A DNA stretch of 35,104 nt from Nitrosomonadales bacterium (lineage in GTDB: Bacteria; Pseudomonadota; Gammaproteobacteria; Burkholderiales; Nitrosomonadaceae), in assembly GCA_009886095.1 (NCBI GenBank), contig VFJL01000061.1:1-35104 (forward strand). The letters run 5' to 3'. Below the pieces are notes generated by a model. It worked only from the letters and a program-made list of their open reading frames with translations. It ran no database searches and was not told where the DNA came from. Both the position numbers and the translations under genes were made by a program. Positions 26,056 to 35,104 of this stretch are shown in pieces (the first letter of the stretch is position 1; each line of letters starts with the position of its first letter).

Positions 26056-27065
26056 GCAGCCAGCTCCTCGCACTCAATATAAGTTAATCGTTGCCCGTAG
26101 TTGGCAAGCTTGCTAAAAAATTCGTTGGCCGCCGACATTTGCTGATCAGTGGTTTGCAACTGGTTCATGGCATGACGAAACGCGGCGGAGCCAACCAGTC
26201 CCCTGGTGTACCAGGAGATGTGTTTACGTGCGATGCGTACACCGGAATATTCACCATAAAAATCGTACAGGTCATATAGATGGTTGATAAGCACACGGTG
26301 GATCTCGGTCACTTCCGGCAGCGGCAGATGATTGCCGGTGGCAAGATAATAAGAGATCTCGCGGAATATCCACGGCCGTCCCTGCGCGGCGCGGCCGATC
26401 ATAACCGCATCAGCTCCGGTATATTCGAGTACCTGCCTGACTTTCTCTGGCGTAGTGATATCGCCGTTGGCAATAATCGGAATTTTCACCGCCGCCTTTA
26501 CTGCTGCGATAGTATCGTATTCGGCGATACCTGTGTAGGCGCAAGCACGGGTGCGACCATGAATGGCAAGTGCCTGAATCCCCGCACTCTCGGCAATATG
26601 TGCCACGGCTAGCGCGTTTCTGTGCTGCGTGTCCCAGCCGGTGCGGATTTTCAAGGTAACGGGGACATTCACCGCGCTGACCACTGCGTCGAGTATTTTT
26701 CCTACCAGCATCTCATCCCGCAACAGCGCGGAACCAGCCATCACATTGCAGATTTTTTTGGCTGGACAGCCCATGTTAATGTCTATGATCTGAGCGCCCT
26801 GTGCTACGTTATAGCGAGCTGCTTCAGCCATCAGCACGGGGTCGGCACCCGCAATCTGTACCGAGATCGGATCAACCTCGCCTGCATGATCGGCTCGACG
26901 ACGAGTCTTTTCCGAGCCCCACAGCAGCGAATTACTCGACACCATTTCTGACACCGCCATGCCTGCGCCCATACTCTTGCATAATTGCCGAAAAGGGCGA
27001 TCGGTCACCCCCGCCATGGGTGCAACAATCAGGTTATTTTTGAGAATATGGGGACCAATCCGCAT
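26052..27065 (-). CDS. dusB: tRNA-dihydrouridine synthase B
   Basis: An FMN enzyme that reduces specific uridines in tRNA to dihydrouridine. The 337-aa TIM-barrel protein has APMAGVTDRPFRQL (15-28), the catalytic Cys100 in NMGCPAKK, and HGRTRACAYTG near 175. The start is ATG 27065, with no strong Shine-Dalgarno site. It heads the - strand unit dusB-fis-purH-purD-hemF. Confidence 0.97.
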   Translation of the reverse strand: MRIGPHILKNNLIVAPMAGVTDRPFRQLCKSMGAGMAVSEMVSSNSLLWGSEKTRRRADHAGEVDPISVQIAGADPVLMAEAARYNVAQGAQIIDINMGCPAKKICNVMAGSALLRDEMLVGKILDAVVSAVNVPVTLKIRTGWDTQHRNALAVAHIAESAGIQALAIHGRTRACAYTGIAEYDTIAAVKAAVKIPIIANGDITTPEKVRQVLEYTGADAVMIGRAAQGRPWIFREISYYLATGNHLPLPEVTEIHRVLINHLYDLYDFYGEYSGVRIARKHISWYTRGLVGSAAFRHAMNQLQTTDQQMSAANEFFSKLANYGQRLTYIECEELAA

Positions 27066-27140
27066 GGCTCTGGCTCGTTAAATATAAATAGTAAGTGGGC
27101 GCTTCAGAGTGAAGCAGGGCGAGAAAAAGTGCAATTCTAA

Positions 27141-27153
27141 ACCCATGATGGGT
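27141..27153. promoter_or_regulatory. ACCCATgATGGGT palindrome upstream of dusB
   Basis: A 13-bp palindrome with one central base lies about 76 bp before the dusB start, in the zone where its promoter should be. It is a possible operator; no regulator can be named. Confidence 0.3.
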
Positions 27154-27184
27154 ACAGGGAAAGATGTTTGTTAGTGCCAAATAG

Positions 27185-27430
27185 AAATATCCGCTAAACG
27201 AGTCCTCCGTTGAATGTGTATTACAGAAAACCAGATGGCTACCGCAACGCTGGTACAGCATTGCGGTAGCCATTGTTCCCGATCACGAACCTGTATTCGT
27301 CTGTAATGATTGGGTTCCGAAGGCTTGCACTCTGGCACTGCACAAGGCACGCGACGAAGGTTATAGCTTGGTTTGTGAGATCAAAATAGATAACGCAGGG
27401 AGCGTTCTATTTTACGAGATCTTTTTATAA
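27185..27430 (+). pseudogene. Orphan reading frame, possible gene remnant
   Basis: From the TAG at 27182 to the TAA at 27428 one + frame stays open for 81 codons but has no ATG, GTG or early TTG. The second half reads like a real protein: AVAIVPDHEPVFVCNDW followed by VPKACTLALHKARDEGYSLV. A frame one base away reads YYRKPDGYRNAGTALR just before it and then stops, so a frameshift may have broken a gene near 27265. I do not recognise the family. Confidence 0.35.
27383..27426 (+). terminator. Terminator-like hairpin in the orphan region
   Basis: AAAATAG (27383-27389) and AACGC (27392-27396) pair with GCGTT (27402-27406) and CTATTTT (27407-27413), with a 2-nt bulge. A T-run at 27422-27426 follows after 8 nt. 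It is oriented for + transcripts. Confidence 0.5.
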
Positions 27431-27560
27431 GTAGTCTGCTTTGTCAGATTCCTGGTGGAGGAGGTCGGCCATTCAGGGCTTTGTCTTTCAGCAACCCATC
27501 CAAAAAACCACCATCGCTCTCACAGTTTACTTATTCAGAAATTCTATAACATCGCAAGGA

Positions 27561-28052
27561 CTATTGGACTTTGATTCGAAGCACCATTTTGTCACCCGAC
27601 TGGAGCATGTCTACCCTGCGTAAGAAATTTTGCCCGAGTAATGCTATATCTCCCTGGACACCAACACCCACGCTAAGACCTTCCAATACGATACCTCCAG
27701 CTTCAATAGTCTGCCTTGAAACAATTTCACCCATGACTGCACCATTTGCAGTCATGAAATTAGCAGGCGTACCTCTGGGCAGATCAGCTTTTCGCGCAAT
27801 ATCACGATTAATAGACACTGTGCTGGCTCCCGTATCCACCATAAAATCTACAGGATGGCCATTGATTGCACCTCGTACATAGTAATGCCCATCCCGTGAT
27901 CTCGGGATCACCACTTCGCCGCTAGCCAACTCTGTGCTGGCCATGGCAATTGTTGGTTTCTGGCGGGCATCGAAGTATAAATAAATCACACCGGAGATGG
28001 TAATCCAGATCGCGAGAGCAGTGATGTGGCCCAAAGGGAAACGACTACCCAT
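27561..28052 (-). CDS. Membrane-anchored retropepsin-like aspartic protease
   Basis: A 163-aa protein with one N-terminal membrane segment (about 8-26) and a single retropepsin-like domain with the active-site motif VDTGAS (72-77) and downstream hydrophobic strands. It resembles bacterial clan AA proteases that act as dimers. ATG 28052 is preferred over an upstream TTG at 28121 because it directly precedes the membrane segment; GAGG lies about 12 nt upstream, which is long. It follows ubiH on the same strand with an 86-bp gap. The substrate is unknown. Confidence 0.8.
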   Translation of the reverse strand: MGSRFPLGHITALAIWITISGVIYLYFDARQKPTIAMASTELASGEVVIPRSRDGHYYVRGAINGHPVDFMVDTGASTVSINRDIARKADLPRGTPANFMTANGAVMGEIVSRQTIEAGGIVLEGLSVGVGVQGDIALLGQNFLRRVDMLQSGDKMVLRIKVQ

Positions 28053-28138
28053 GCTATTAAGAATTCCTCGATTTTGGTCGATAGAAATAGATCCGCCACA
28101 CGCTTGGCGACCTTTGTGCAACGAGGGACACTAATCTC

Positions 28139-29302
28139 TTAACCTCTTGCACCGAACATCATGCGGCGCGCGACGAAACGTTTAACTGGCGGCAGACAAT
28201 CGAGAGCGCTTAATCCCAGGTTGCGCATGCTGCGCAACAAAGGATCGTCGTTGGAAAAAAGTTTTACCAGGGAGTCAGTGAATACCCGTCCCGCTCCGCT
28301 ATCCATCTGGCGTTTGTGGCGGTATCTTGCCAGCATTGGAGGTGTGCCAGTCTCGGGCACTGACGCGATGATTTCATCGGCCAGTTCCCAGGCATCACGC
28401 AATCCCAGATTGAAGCCTTGCCCGGCAACCGGGTGCAAGGTTTGTGCCGCATTGCCTACCAAAGCGATGCGTTGCGCTGTAACAGGGGTAGCATATTTAA
28501 GTGCGAGGGGGAAACCCGAGCGCTTGCTGGCATCGACAAAGTTGCCAAGACGATCGCCAAAATGATCATGCAACCGGGCGAGGAAGGTCGCGTCGTCCAT
28601 GCCGAGAATCTCCTGTGCTGCTGATGGGGAAACAGTCCATACCAGAGCAAAGTGCTCGTCTAGCGGTAATAGCGCTACTGGGCCATCGGGAGTAAAGCGT
28701 TCATAAGCCACGCCGCATTGGGGAAGCGAAGTCTTGATACGTGCAACCACCGCCCATTGATGATATTCATGTACGTGCTGGGTCACATCTTCGATTTGAC
28801 CGGTCAGACGACCGCCATCAGCCAGCACCAGCAGATTTGCTGTTGCCAGCTTTTTCGCTCCACCATGCTGAAACTCAACTTGCCCCTGTGCAGCGCTTGT
28901 TTCCAGTCGCGTCACTTGGGCGCCATCCAGGTAATCAACCCCGCAACCCCGCAACGCCTCATGCATAGCTCGGAACACATCATGGTGATTCACTACATAG
29001 CCCAAGGCCGGCACTCCGATATCAGTAGCGGTCAATACAGCGCGACCGAAGCCGCCACGATTGGAGACGTGTATGGTTGTAATGGGGGTAACTTCCGGCA
29101 GCACTCGCCACACGCCTAGACGCTGCAAGATCAGGCGACTGCCGTGTGATAAAGCTAATGGGCGCGAATCTTCCGTTTTTTCCGGTAAGCCACGCGCTTC
29201 CAGCAGTAGCGCTGTCACGCCGCTGCCGTGCAATGCCAGTGCCAGCGCCATGCCTACTGGACCGCCGCCGATGATGATGAGGTCATAATGGTTCGAAGTC
29301 AT
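28139..29302 (-). CDS. ubiH: UbiH-type FAD hydroxylase of ubiquinone synthesis
   Basis: A flavin monooxygenase that hydroxylates the ubiquinone ring. The 387-aa protein has the FAD-binding GGGPVG (12-17), and the motif GNAAQTLHPVAGQGFNLGLRD is close to that of E. coli UbiH, which supports this over UbiF or UbiI. The start is ATG 29302. It lies just after a small membrane protein and pepP on the same strand, an order like that around E. coli pepP-ubiH. Which ring position it modifies is inferred. Confidence 0.88.
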   Translation of the reverse strand: MTSNHYDLIIIGGGPVGMALALALHGSGVTALLLEARGLPEKTEDSRPLALSHGSRLILQRLGVWRVLPEVTPITTIHVSNRGGFGRAVLTATDIGVPALGYVVNHHDVFRAMHEALRGCGVDYLDGAQVTRLETSAAQGQVEFQHGGAKKLATANLLVLADGGRLTGQIEDVTQHVHEYHQWAVVARIKTSLPQCGVAYERFTPDGPVALLPLDEHFALVWTVSPSAAQEILGMDDATFLARLHDHFGDRLGNFVDASKRSGFPLALKYATPVTAQRIALVGNAAQTLHPVAGQGFNLGLRDAWELADEIIASVPETGTPPMLARYRHKRQMDSGAGRVFTDSLVKLFSNDDPLLRSMRNLGLSALDCLPPVKRFVARRMMFGARG

Positions 29303-29329
29303 GGTGTTTTGGGTACTTTTGCGTTCAAT

Positions 29330-29662
29330 TTATTTATTCTCTGTCTTGTCAGTTCTTATTTCTATAATTTCCGCATCCTCAATTACTTGGTATTCACCCT
29401 CTTCTGCCGCCATGGATTTGCGTAATTTCTGGCGCAGCCACGAGAGCCGGAGCCAGAATCCGGCGACAGCAATTGCGAATAAACCAAGAAAGATGGCAAA
29501 AAATAAAACCCCCAGAACTGCCAGAATGATAACTCCGGGAACCAAGGCCAGATAGAATATCCATCGACGGATAGGAGAAGCGTGTATAACCCGTTCTTCT
29601 ACAGCACTCGTTTCATCATGCTGGGATATGCGTCTGATGATTATCTTCCTATTGTCATCCAT
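29330..29662 (-). CDS. Small two-helix membrane protein between pepP and ubiH
   Basis: A 110-aa protein with a charged N-terminus, two adjacent hydrophobic segments (about 36-56 and 57-75) and a charged C-terminal tail rich in Glu, Ile and Lys. It probably sits in the inner membrane with both ends on one side. ATG 29662 overlaps the pepP stop by 8 bp (ATGGATGA), so it is translationally coupled to pepP. It stops 27 bp before the ubiH start. I do not recognise a family or function. Confidence 0.75.
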   Translation of the reverse strand: MDDNRKIIIRRISQHDETSAVEERVIHASPIRRWIFYLALVPGVIILAVLGVLFFAIFLGLFAIAVAGFWLRLSWLRQKLRKSMAAEEGEYQVIEDAEIIEIRTDKTENK

Positions 29663-30974
29663 GACATTCTTGCATCAACTCTTCTATCTCTGCCACCATC
29701 TTGGGTGCGGTTGCTGTCAATATTTCACATCCTGTCTCTGTTACCACCACATCGTCCTCGATACGCACGCCAATATTCCAGAAATGCTCGGGCACGTTAT
29801 CCGCCGGACGGAGATAGCAGCCCGGTTCCACCGTCAGAGCCATTCCCGGCTGCAACGAGCGCCAGTCGCCGTTGAGTTTGTATTCGCCCGCATCATGCAC
29901 ATCCAGCCCCAGCCAGTGACCGGTGCGGTGCATGTAAAAACGCTTGTAGTCTCCTGACTGGATGACCGCATCCACGCTGCCCTGGCACAAACCAAAATCA
30001 ATGAAACCCCGGGCAAGCACTTGCAGCGCCGCTTCGTGCGGCACATTCCAGGGGTTACCTGGCCGCACTGTAGCTATCGCCGCCGCCTGTGCCGCCAACA
30101 CCAGTTGGTATACATCCTTTTGCACCGGACTGAATTTTCCGTTCACCGGAAACGTGCGTGTAATGTCGGAAGCATAACCATCCAATTCGCAACCAGCGTC
30201 GATCAATAGCAGGTCGCCCGATCTTAGCTCTGAATTGTTGTCAATATAGTGCAGTACACAGGCGTTGGCACCACCTGCAACGATAGACGTGTAGGCAGGG
30301 GCTTGCGCGCCATGACGACGGAATTCATGCAGCAGCTCTGCCTCCACTTCATATTCGCGCAATCCGGGCCGGGTCGCGCGCATTGCACGGCGGTGGGCGT
30401 CGCTGGAAATTTCTGCCGCACGGCGCATGACTTGAAGCTCTTCCGTACTTTTGAACAAGCGCATTTCATTCAGTAGCAGATGGCTGTCATGAATTTCGGA
30501 TGGGGCAACGACACCGCTGCGCGACTGTTCCCGCACTCGGTTGATCCAGCTGATCAAGCGGACATCCCAAGCTTTATCCTGTCCCAATGCACAATACACT
30601 GCAGGCTGGTCTGCCAGTAATTTTGGCAGCATCTCATCCAGCCTGGAAATGGAATATGCCTCGTCGAAACCGAATACTTCTCGCGCAGCATCAGGGCCGT
30701 GACGGAATCCGTCCCATATTTCGCGTTCCGTATCCTTGTCACGGCAGAACAGGATGTGCTTTGGTTCGCTCTCACCGGTTCCCGTCACTAGCACCAGCAG
30801 CGCCTCCGGTTCGCCGAAACCTGTCAGGTAATAAAAATAGCTGTCGAAACGATAAGGATAATGTGCATCCCGGCTTCGCACCCGTTCCGGTGAAGCAGGA
30901 ACTATCACTACCCCTTTTTGCATCTGTGCGACCAAGCGCTGACGGCGTTCGCTGAAAGATTTAATTTGGATCAT
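29655..30974 (-). CDS. pepP: Xaa-Pro aminopeptidase (aminopeptidase P)
   Basis: It removes an N-terminal residue that is followed by proline. The 439-aa M24B protein has all five expected metal ligands: Asp259, Asp270, His353, Glu383 and Glu406, in DAGCELDGYASDITRTF, TGHWLGLDVHD, TVEPGCY and RIEDD. Their spacing matches E. coli PepP closely. The start is ATG 30974. It is followed without a gap by the small membrane gene and ubiH. Confidence 0.97.
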   Translation of the reverse strand: MIQIKSFSERRQRLVAQMQKGVVIVPASPERVRSRDAHYPYRFDSYFYYLTGFGEPEALLVLVTGTGESEPKHILFCRDKDTEREIWDGFRHGPDAAREVFGFDEAYSISRLDEMLPKLLADQPAVYCALGQDKAWDVRLISWINRVREQSRSGVVAPSEIHDSHLLLNEMRLFKSTEELQVMRRAAEISSDAHRRAMRATRPGLREYEVEAELLHEFRRHGAQAPAYTSIVAGGANACVLHYIDNNSELRSGDLLLIDAGCELDGYASDITRTFPVNGKFSPVQKDVYQLVLAAQAAAIATVRPGNPWNVPHEAALQVLARGFIDFGLCQGSVDAVIQSGDYKRFYMHRTGHWLGLDVHDAGEYKLNGDWRSLQPGMALTVEPGCYLRPADNVPEHFWNIGVRIEDDVVVTETGCEILTATAPKMVAEIEELMQECHG

Positions 30975-31014
30975 GGAGGGAGATTTTCACAGGATTTGCA
31001 GGATAAAGCAAAGT

Positions 31015-31045
31015 TCGCAGGGTGGGACAATTACTCACCCTGCGA
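31015..31045 (-). terminator. 10-bp stem-loop between murU and pepP
   Basis: TCGCAGGGTG (31015-31024) pairs with CACCCTGCGA (31036-31045) over an 11-nt loop, directly after the murU stop codon. On - it is followed by a T-rich but interrupted stretch, so it may attenuate or partly terminate transcription into pepP. Confidence 0.5.
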
Positions 31046-31047
31046 GA

Positions 31048-32797
<1,750 letters not shown>

Positions 32798-32898
32798 AAC
32801 TAATCCACGATTGCCTAATTGCCAGAAGTATGAGATTTTATCACCAAGCATCACTCTTCACCCGACCGGGTGGCGGAGCAGAAGTCATGGAGAAAATT

Positions 32899-33168
32899 AT
32901 GCTAAACCCAAAAGTATTGGATGAAATTGGTACAAAGGTCAATGAATTATTGGCACAGAGTCCGGTAAAGGACGTGGAGAAGAATCTGCGGATTTTGCTG
33001 GCCGGGGTCTTCGCCCGGCTGGATTTGGTGGCGCGTGAGGAATTTGACGTGCAGCAAGAGGTACTGAAACGTACACGCGAGAAACTGACTGCGTTGGAAG
33101 CACGGGTGGCAGAGCTGGAAGCTGCCGGGAAACAAGAGAAAGAGGTTGATCAGCTGATCGCAGACTAA
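32899..33168 (+). CDS. ubiK: Ubiquinone biosynthesis accessory factor UbiK
   Basis: UbiK (YqiC, BMFP family) assists the ubiquinone-synthesis complex under aerobic conditions. The 89-aa protein has an amphipathic first half and a C-terminal coiled coil with REEFDVQQEVLKRTREKL and LEARVAELE, both diagnostic. Two starts are possible: ATG 32899 (MLNPKVLDEI, the family N-terminus) and ATG 32887, each with GGAG at suitable spacing. I chose 32899. The neighbouring comM follows on the same strand. Confidence 0.9.
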   Translation: MLNPKVLDEIGTKVNELLAQSPVKDVEKNLRILLAGVFARLDLVAREEFDVQQEVLKRTREKLTALEARVAELEAAGKQEKEVDQLIAD

Positions 33169-33301
33169 TCTGGGGGTCTGTGAATAAATATAGAGACATG
33201 GACACCCTCCAATGAAAAATAGGCGCAAAAATATCCGGTCTCTATCCGTAGGCATTCATGCCAGCCTATTTTCATGCTAACCCGGAACTACCTCTCCCTC
33301 C

Positions 33302-34810
33302 ATGCCGCTAGCTGTTCTCTATAGCCGCGCCCTCTCTGGCATGGAGTCTCCGTTGGTCACGGTGGAGGTGCATATTGCTAACGGTCTGCCGAGTTTCACC
33401 ATCGTTGGACTGCCAGAAGCGGAAGTAAAAGAAAGCAAGGATCGGGTACGGGCGGCACTTCAAAATGCGCAGTTTGAATTTCCCGCTCGGCGCATCACCG
33501 TCAATCTCGCACCTGCTGACCTACCCAAGGAAAGTGGGCGTTTCGATCTGCCAATCGCGTTGGGCATACTCGCCGCGACCGGACAAATCCCCTCAGATAA
33601 ACTTGATCAATACGAGTGGGCGGGTGAACTTGCCCTGACCGGAGAATTACGCCCAATACGCGGCGCACTGGCGATGACTTATGGTGCATCGTGCTCGGGC
33701 CGTAGCTTTGTGCTGCCGCTACAAAATGTTGCGGAAGCTGCATTGGTAAAGCAAGCAAAAGTTTATCCAGCGACCTCGTTGTTGCAGATCTGTGCGCATC
33801 TTGCCGGACGTGAGCCGTTGCAGGTCTATTCCGCCAAGCTGGAAACAAATGTGAAGGTTGGTACAGCTGATTACCCCGGTATGGAAGACGTAAAAGGCCA
33901 AACGCATGCCAAGCGTGCGCTAGAAATCGCTGCGGCCGGCGGTCACAGCGTACTGATGCTAGGACCGCCGGGGACAGGCAAATCCATGTTGGCGGCGCGT
34001 TTCCCCGGTATCCTGCCCTCCATGAATGAAGAGGAAGCACTGGAATCCGCTGCGATGCAATCACTGAGCAGCAGCGGCTTCAATGTCTCCAATTGGAAGC
34101 GCCGCCCTTACCGCGCACCCCATCACACCGCTTCTAGTGTGGCCTTGGTCGGCGGTGGCAGCAATCCGCGTCCTGGCGAAATTTCACTGGCAATGAACGG
34201 CGTATTGTTTCTAGACGAATTACCGGAATTCGATCGTAAGGTGCTGGAAGCGCTACGCGAACCGCTGGAGTCGGGTCGTATTACGATCTCACGTGCAGCA
34301 CGTCAGGCCGATTTCCCCGCTCAGTTCCAGTTAATCGCAGCGATGAACCCCTGCCCTTGCGGCTATCTCGGTCATTACAGTGGCAAATGCCGCTGCACTC
34401 CCGACCAAGTAGCGCGTTATCGCGGAAAAATTTCCGGCCCATTACTGGATCGCATCGACATTCAGATCGAAGTCCCGGCTGTACCACAGGAAGATTTGAT
34501 GCGCCAGCAACCAGGCGAGCCGAGTAGCACCGTGCAACAACGGGTGGAGGTGGCCTACCAGTGGCAACTGCAGCGGCAGGGTAAAACCAATACCCGTCTG
34601 TCGGTAAAAGGCATAGACAAATACTGCACCCCCGATACCCAAGGAGAAAACCTGCTCAAACAAGCTATCAGCCGCCTGAATTTTTCTGCACGCGCTTATC
34701 ATCGCATATTGAAGGTGGCACGCACCATCGCCGATCTTGCTGGTAGCACGGGTGTAACCAGCATTCATATCGCCGAAGCGGTGCAATACCGGCGGCTGGA
34801 CAGGAATTAG
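33302..34810 (+). CDS. comM: ComM/YifB family ATPase
   Basis: ComM is a hexameric AAA+ helicase that promotes branch migration during natural transformation. The 502-aa protein has an N-terminal Lon-like S16 domain (GLPSFTIVGLPEAEVKESKDRVRAAL), Walker A GPPGTGKS near residue 223, Walker B GVLFLDELPEF near 300, and a Cys-rich segment NPCPCGYLG followed by GKCRC. The start is ATG 33302 by family alignment, with no Shine-Dalgarno site. It suggests capacity for natural DNA uptake, though ComM is also found in non-competent species. Confidence 0.96.
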   Translation: MPLAVLYSRALSGMESPLVTVEVHIANGLPSFTIVGLPEAEVKESKDRVRAALQNAQFEFPARRITVNLAPADLPKESGRFDLPIALGILAATGQIPSDKLDQYEWAGELALTGELRPIRGALAMTYGASCSGRSFVLPLQNVAEAALVKQAKVYPATSLLQICAHLAGREPLQVYSAKLETNVKVGTADYPGMEDVKGQTHAKRALEIAAAGGHSVLMLGPPGTGKSMLAARFPGILPSMNEEEALESAAMQSLSSSGFNVSNWKRRPYRAPHHTASSVALVGGGSNPRPGEISLAMNGVLFLDELPEFDRKVLEALREPLESGRITISRAARQADFPAQFQLIAAMNPCPCGYLGHYSGKCRCTPDQVARYRGKISGPLLDRIDIQIEVPAVPQEDLMRQQPGEPSSTVQQRVEVAYQWQLQRQGKTNTRLSVKGIDKYCTPDTQGENLLKQAISRLNFSARAYHRILKVARTIADLAGSTGVTSIHIAEAVQYRRLDRN

Positions 34811-35104
34811 GACGGGAAAGCTCCCGGCACGAGGGCTTGCTCGCGCGTTGCAAAGGTGGCGGTATGTCGCCCGCAGTCGCGCTTTAGATTAACCCGAATG
34901 TATATAATACTGGTGTAGGTGCTGTGGTTATGCTACTGTCTTTAACGAATTCTTTTTCGAATAGGTGGATTCAACTCTGAAGTGCAACTTTTCTAAGTCG
35001 TGGATTCAAGTTCGAAGTGCAACAACCAATGGTTGTTTGGTGTAGCTTATTTCCACCCCGAAGAATACCTCATGCGCCGATCTAAATCCTAGTACTTTTC
35101 TAGG
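34811..35104. other. Region downstream of comM, running into IS-end-like repeats
   Basis: No gene is seen in the last 294 bp. A short hairpin follows comM (CGGGA-AAGC-TCCCG, about 34813-34826) without a T-run. The end carries two direct repeats that look like insertion-sequence ends. Confidence 0.5.
34965..35023. repeat. Two 24-bp direct repeats, IS-end-like
   Basis: The 24-bp units at 34965-34988 and 35000-35023 agree at 21 positions. Both begin GTGGATTCAA and end GAAGTGCAAC, separated by 11 bp. The pattern resembles the ends of IS30-type elements, from memory. The window ends before any transposase can be checked. Confidence 0.6.

Larger units (their letters stand above)
27066..27560. other. 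Region upstream of dusB with an orphan frame
   Basis: About 495 bp without an intact gene. It contains a palindrome near dusB (27141-27153), an orphan reading frame on + (27185-27430) and a terminator-like hairpin (27383-27426). From 27431 to 27560 I see nothing. Confidence 0.55.

Overview
The window looks like a chromosomal segment of a betaproteobacterium, most probably of the Nitrosomonadales (Gallionella/Nitrosomonas-like). This rests on gene content and order (dusB-fis-purH, MoxR-DUF58-TgpA, ubiK next to comM, amgK-murU) and on protein character. It is an inference, not a database result.

Layout. (1) 1-4355: heat-shock chaperones grpE, dnaK and dnaJ on +, with sigma-32-like promoter candidates before grpE and dnaK and a terminator after dnaK. 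(2) 4356-7034: a gene-poor stretch with an IS630-type transposase relic, a NudF-type Nudix hydrolase, about 1 kb of hairpins and DnaA-box-like motifs, and a small secreted DUF1161 protein. (3) 7035-11110: a MoxR ATPase, DUF58 and membrane transglutaminase (TgpA) module. (4) 11482-16142: an accessory cassette of three overlapping genes that looks like a restriction-modification system. It has a SAM-binding methylase-like protein without a recognisable NPPY motif, an Eco57I-type methylase with NPPY, and a GIY-YIG-like/SF2 helicase fusion. It ends 47 bp from a tRNA-Ala(CGC) gene on -. (5) 16476-21905: a branched-chain amino-acid-type ABC transporter (livK, H, M, G, F) whose first three junctions each carry a hairpin or MITE-like insert. 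(6) 21915-27065 on -: dusB, fis, purH, purD and hemF. (7) 27066-27560: no intact gene, but an orphan reading frame and a terminator-like hairpin. (8) 27561-32797 on -: amgK, murU, pepP, a small membrane protein, ubiH and a membrane-anchored retropepsin-like protease. (9) 32899-34810 on +: ubiK and comM. The window ends in two near-identical 24-bp direct repeats that resemble insertion-sequence ends.

Most of the window is core housekeeping: protein folding, purine synthesis, haem and ubiquinone synthesis, peptidoglycan recycling and DNA uptake. The least ordinary parts are the three-gene restriction-like cassette and several small dispersed or inverted repeats. These include a 46-bp element shared by the upstream regions of dnaJ and tRNA-Ala, a 177-bp element with perfect 20-bp terminal inverted repeats in the liv operon, and a 17-bp motif found three times.
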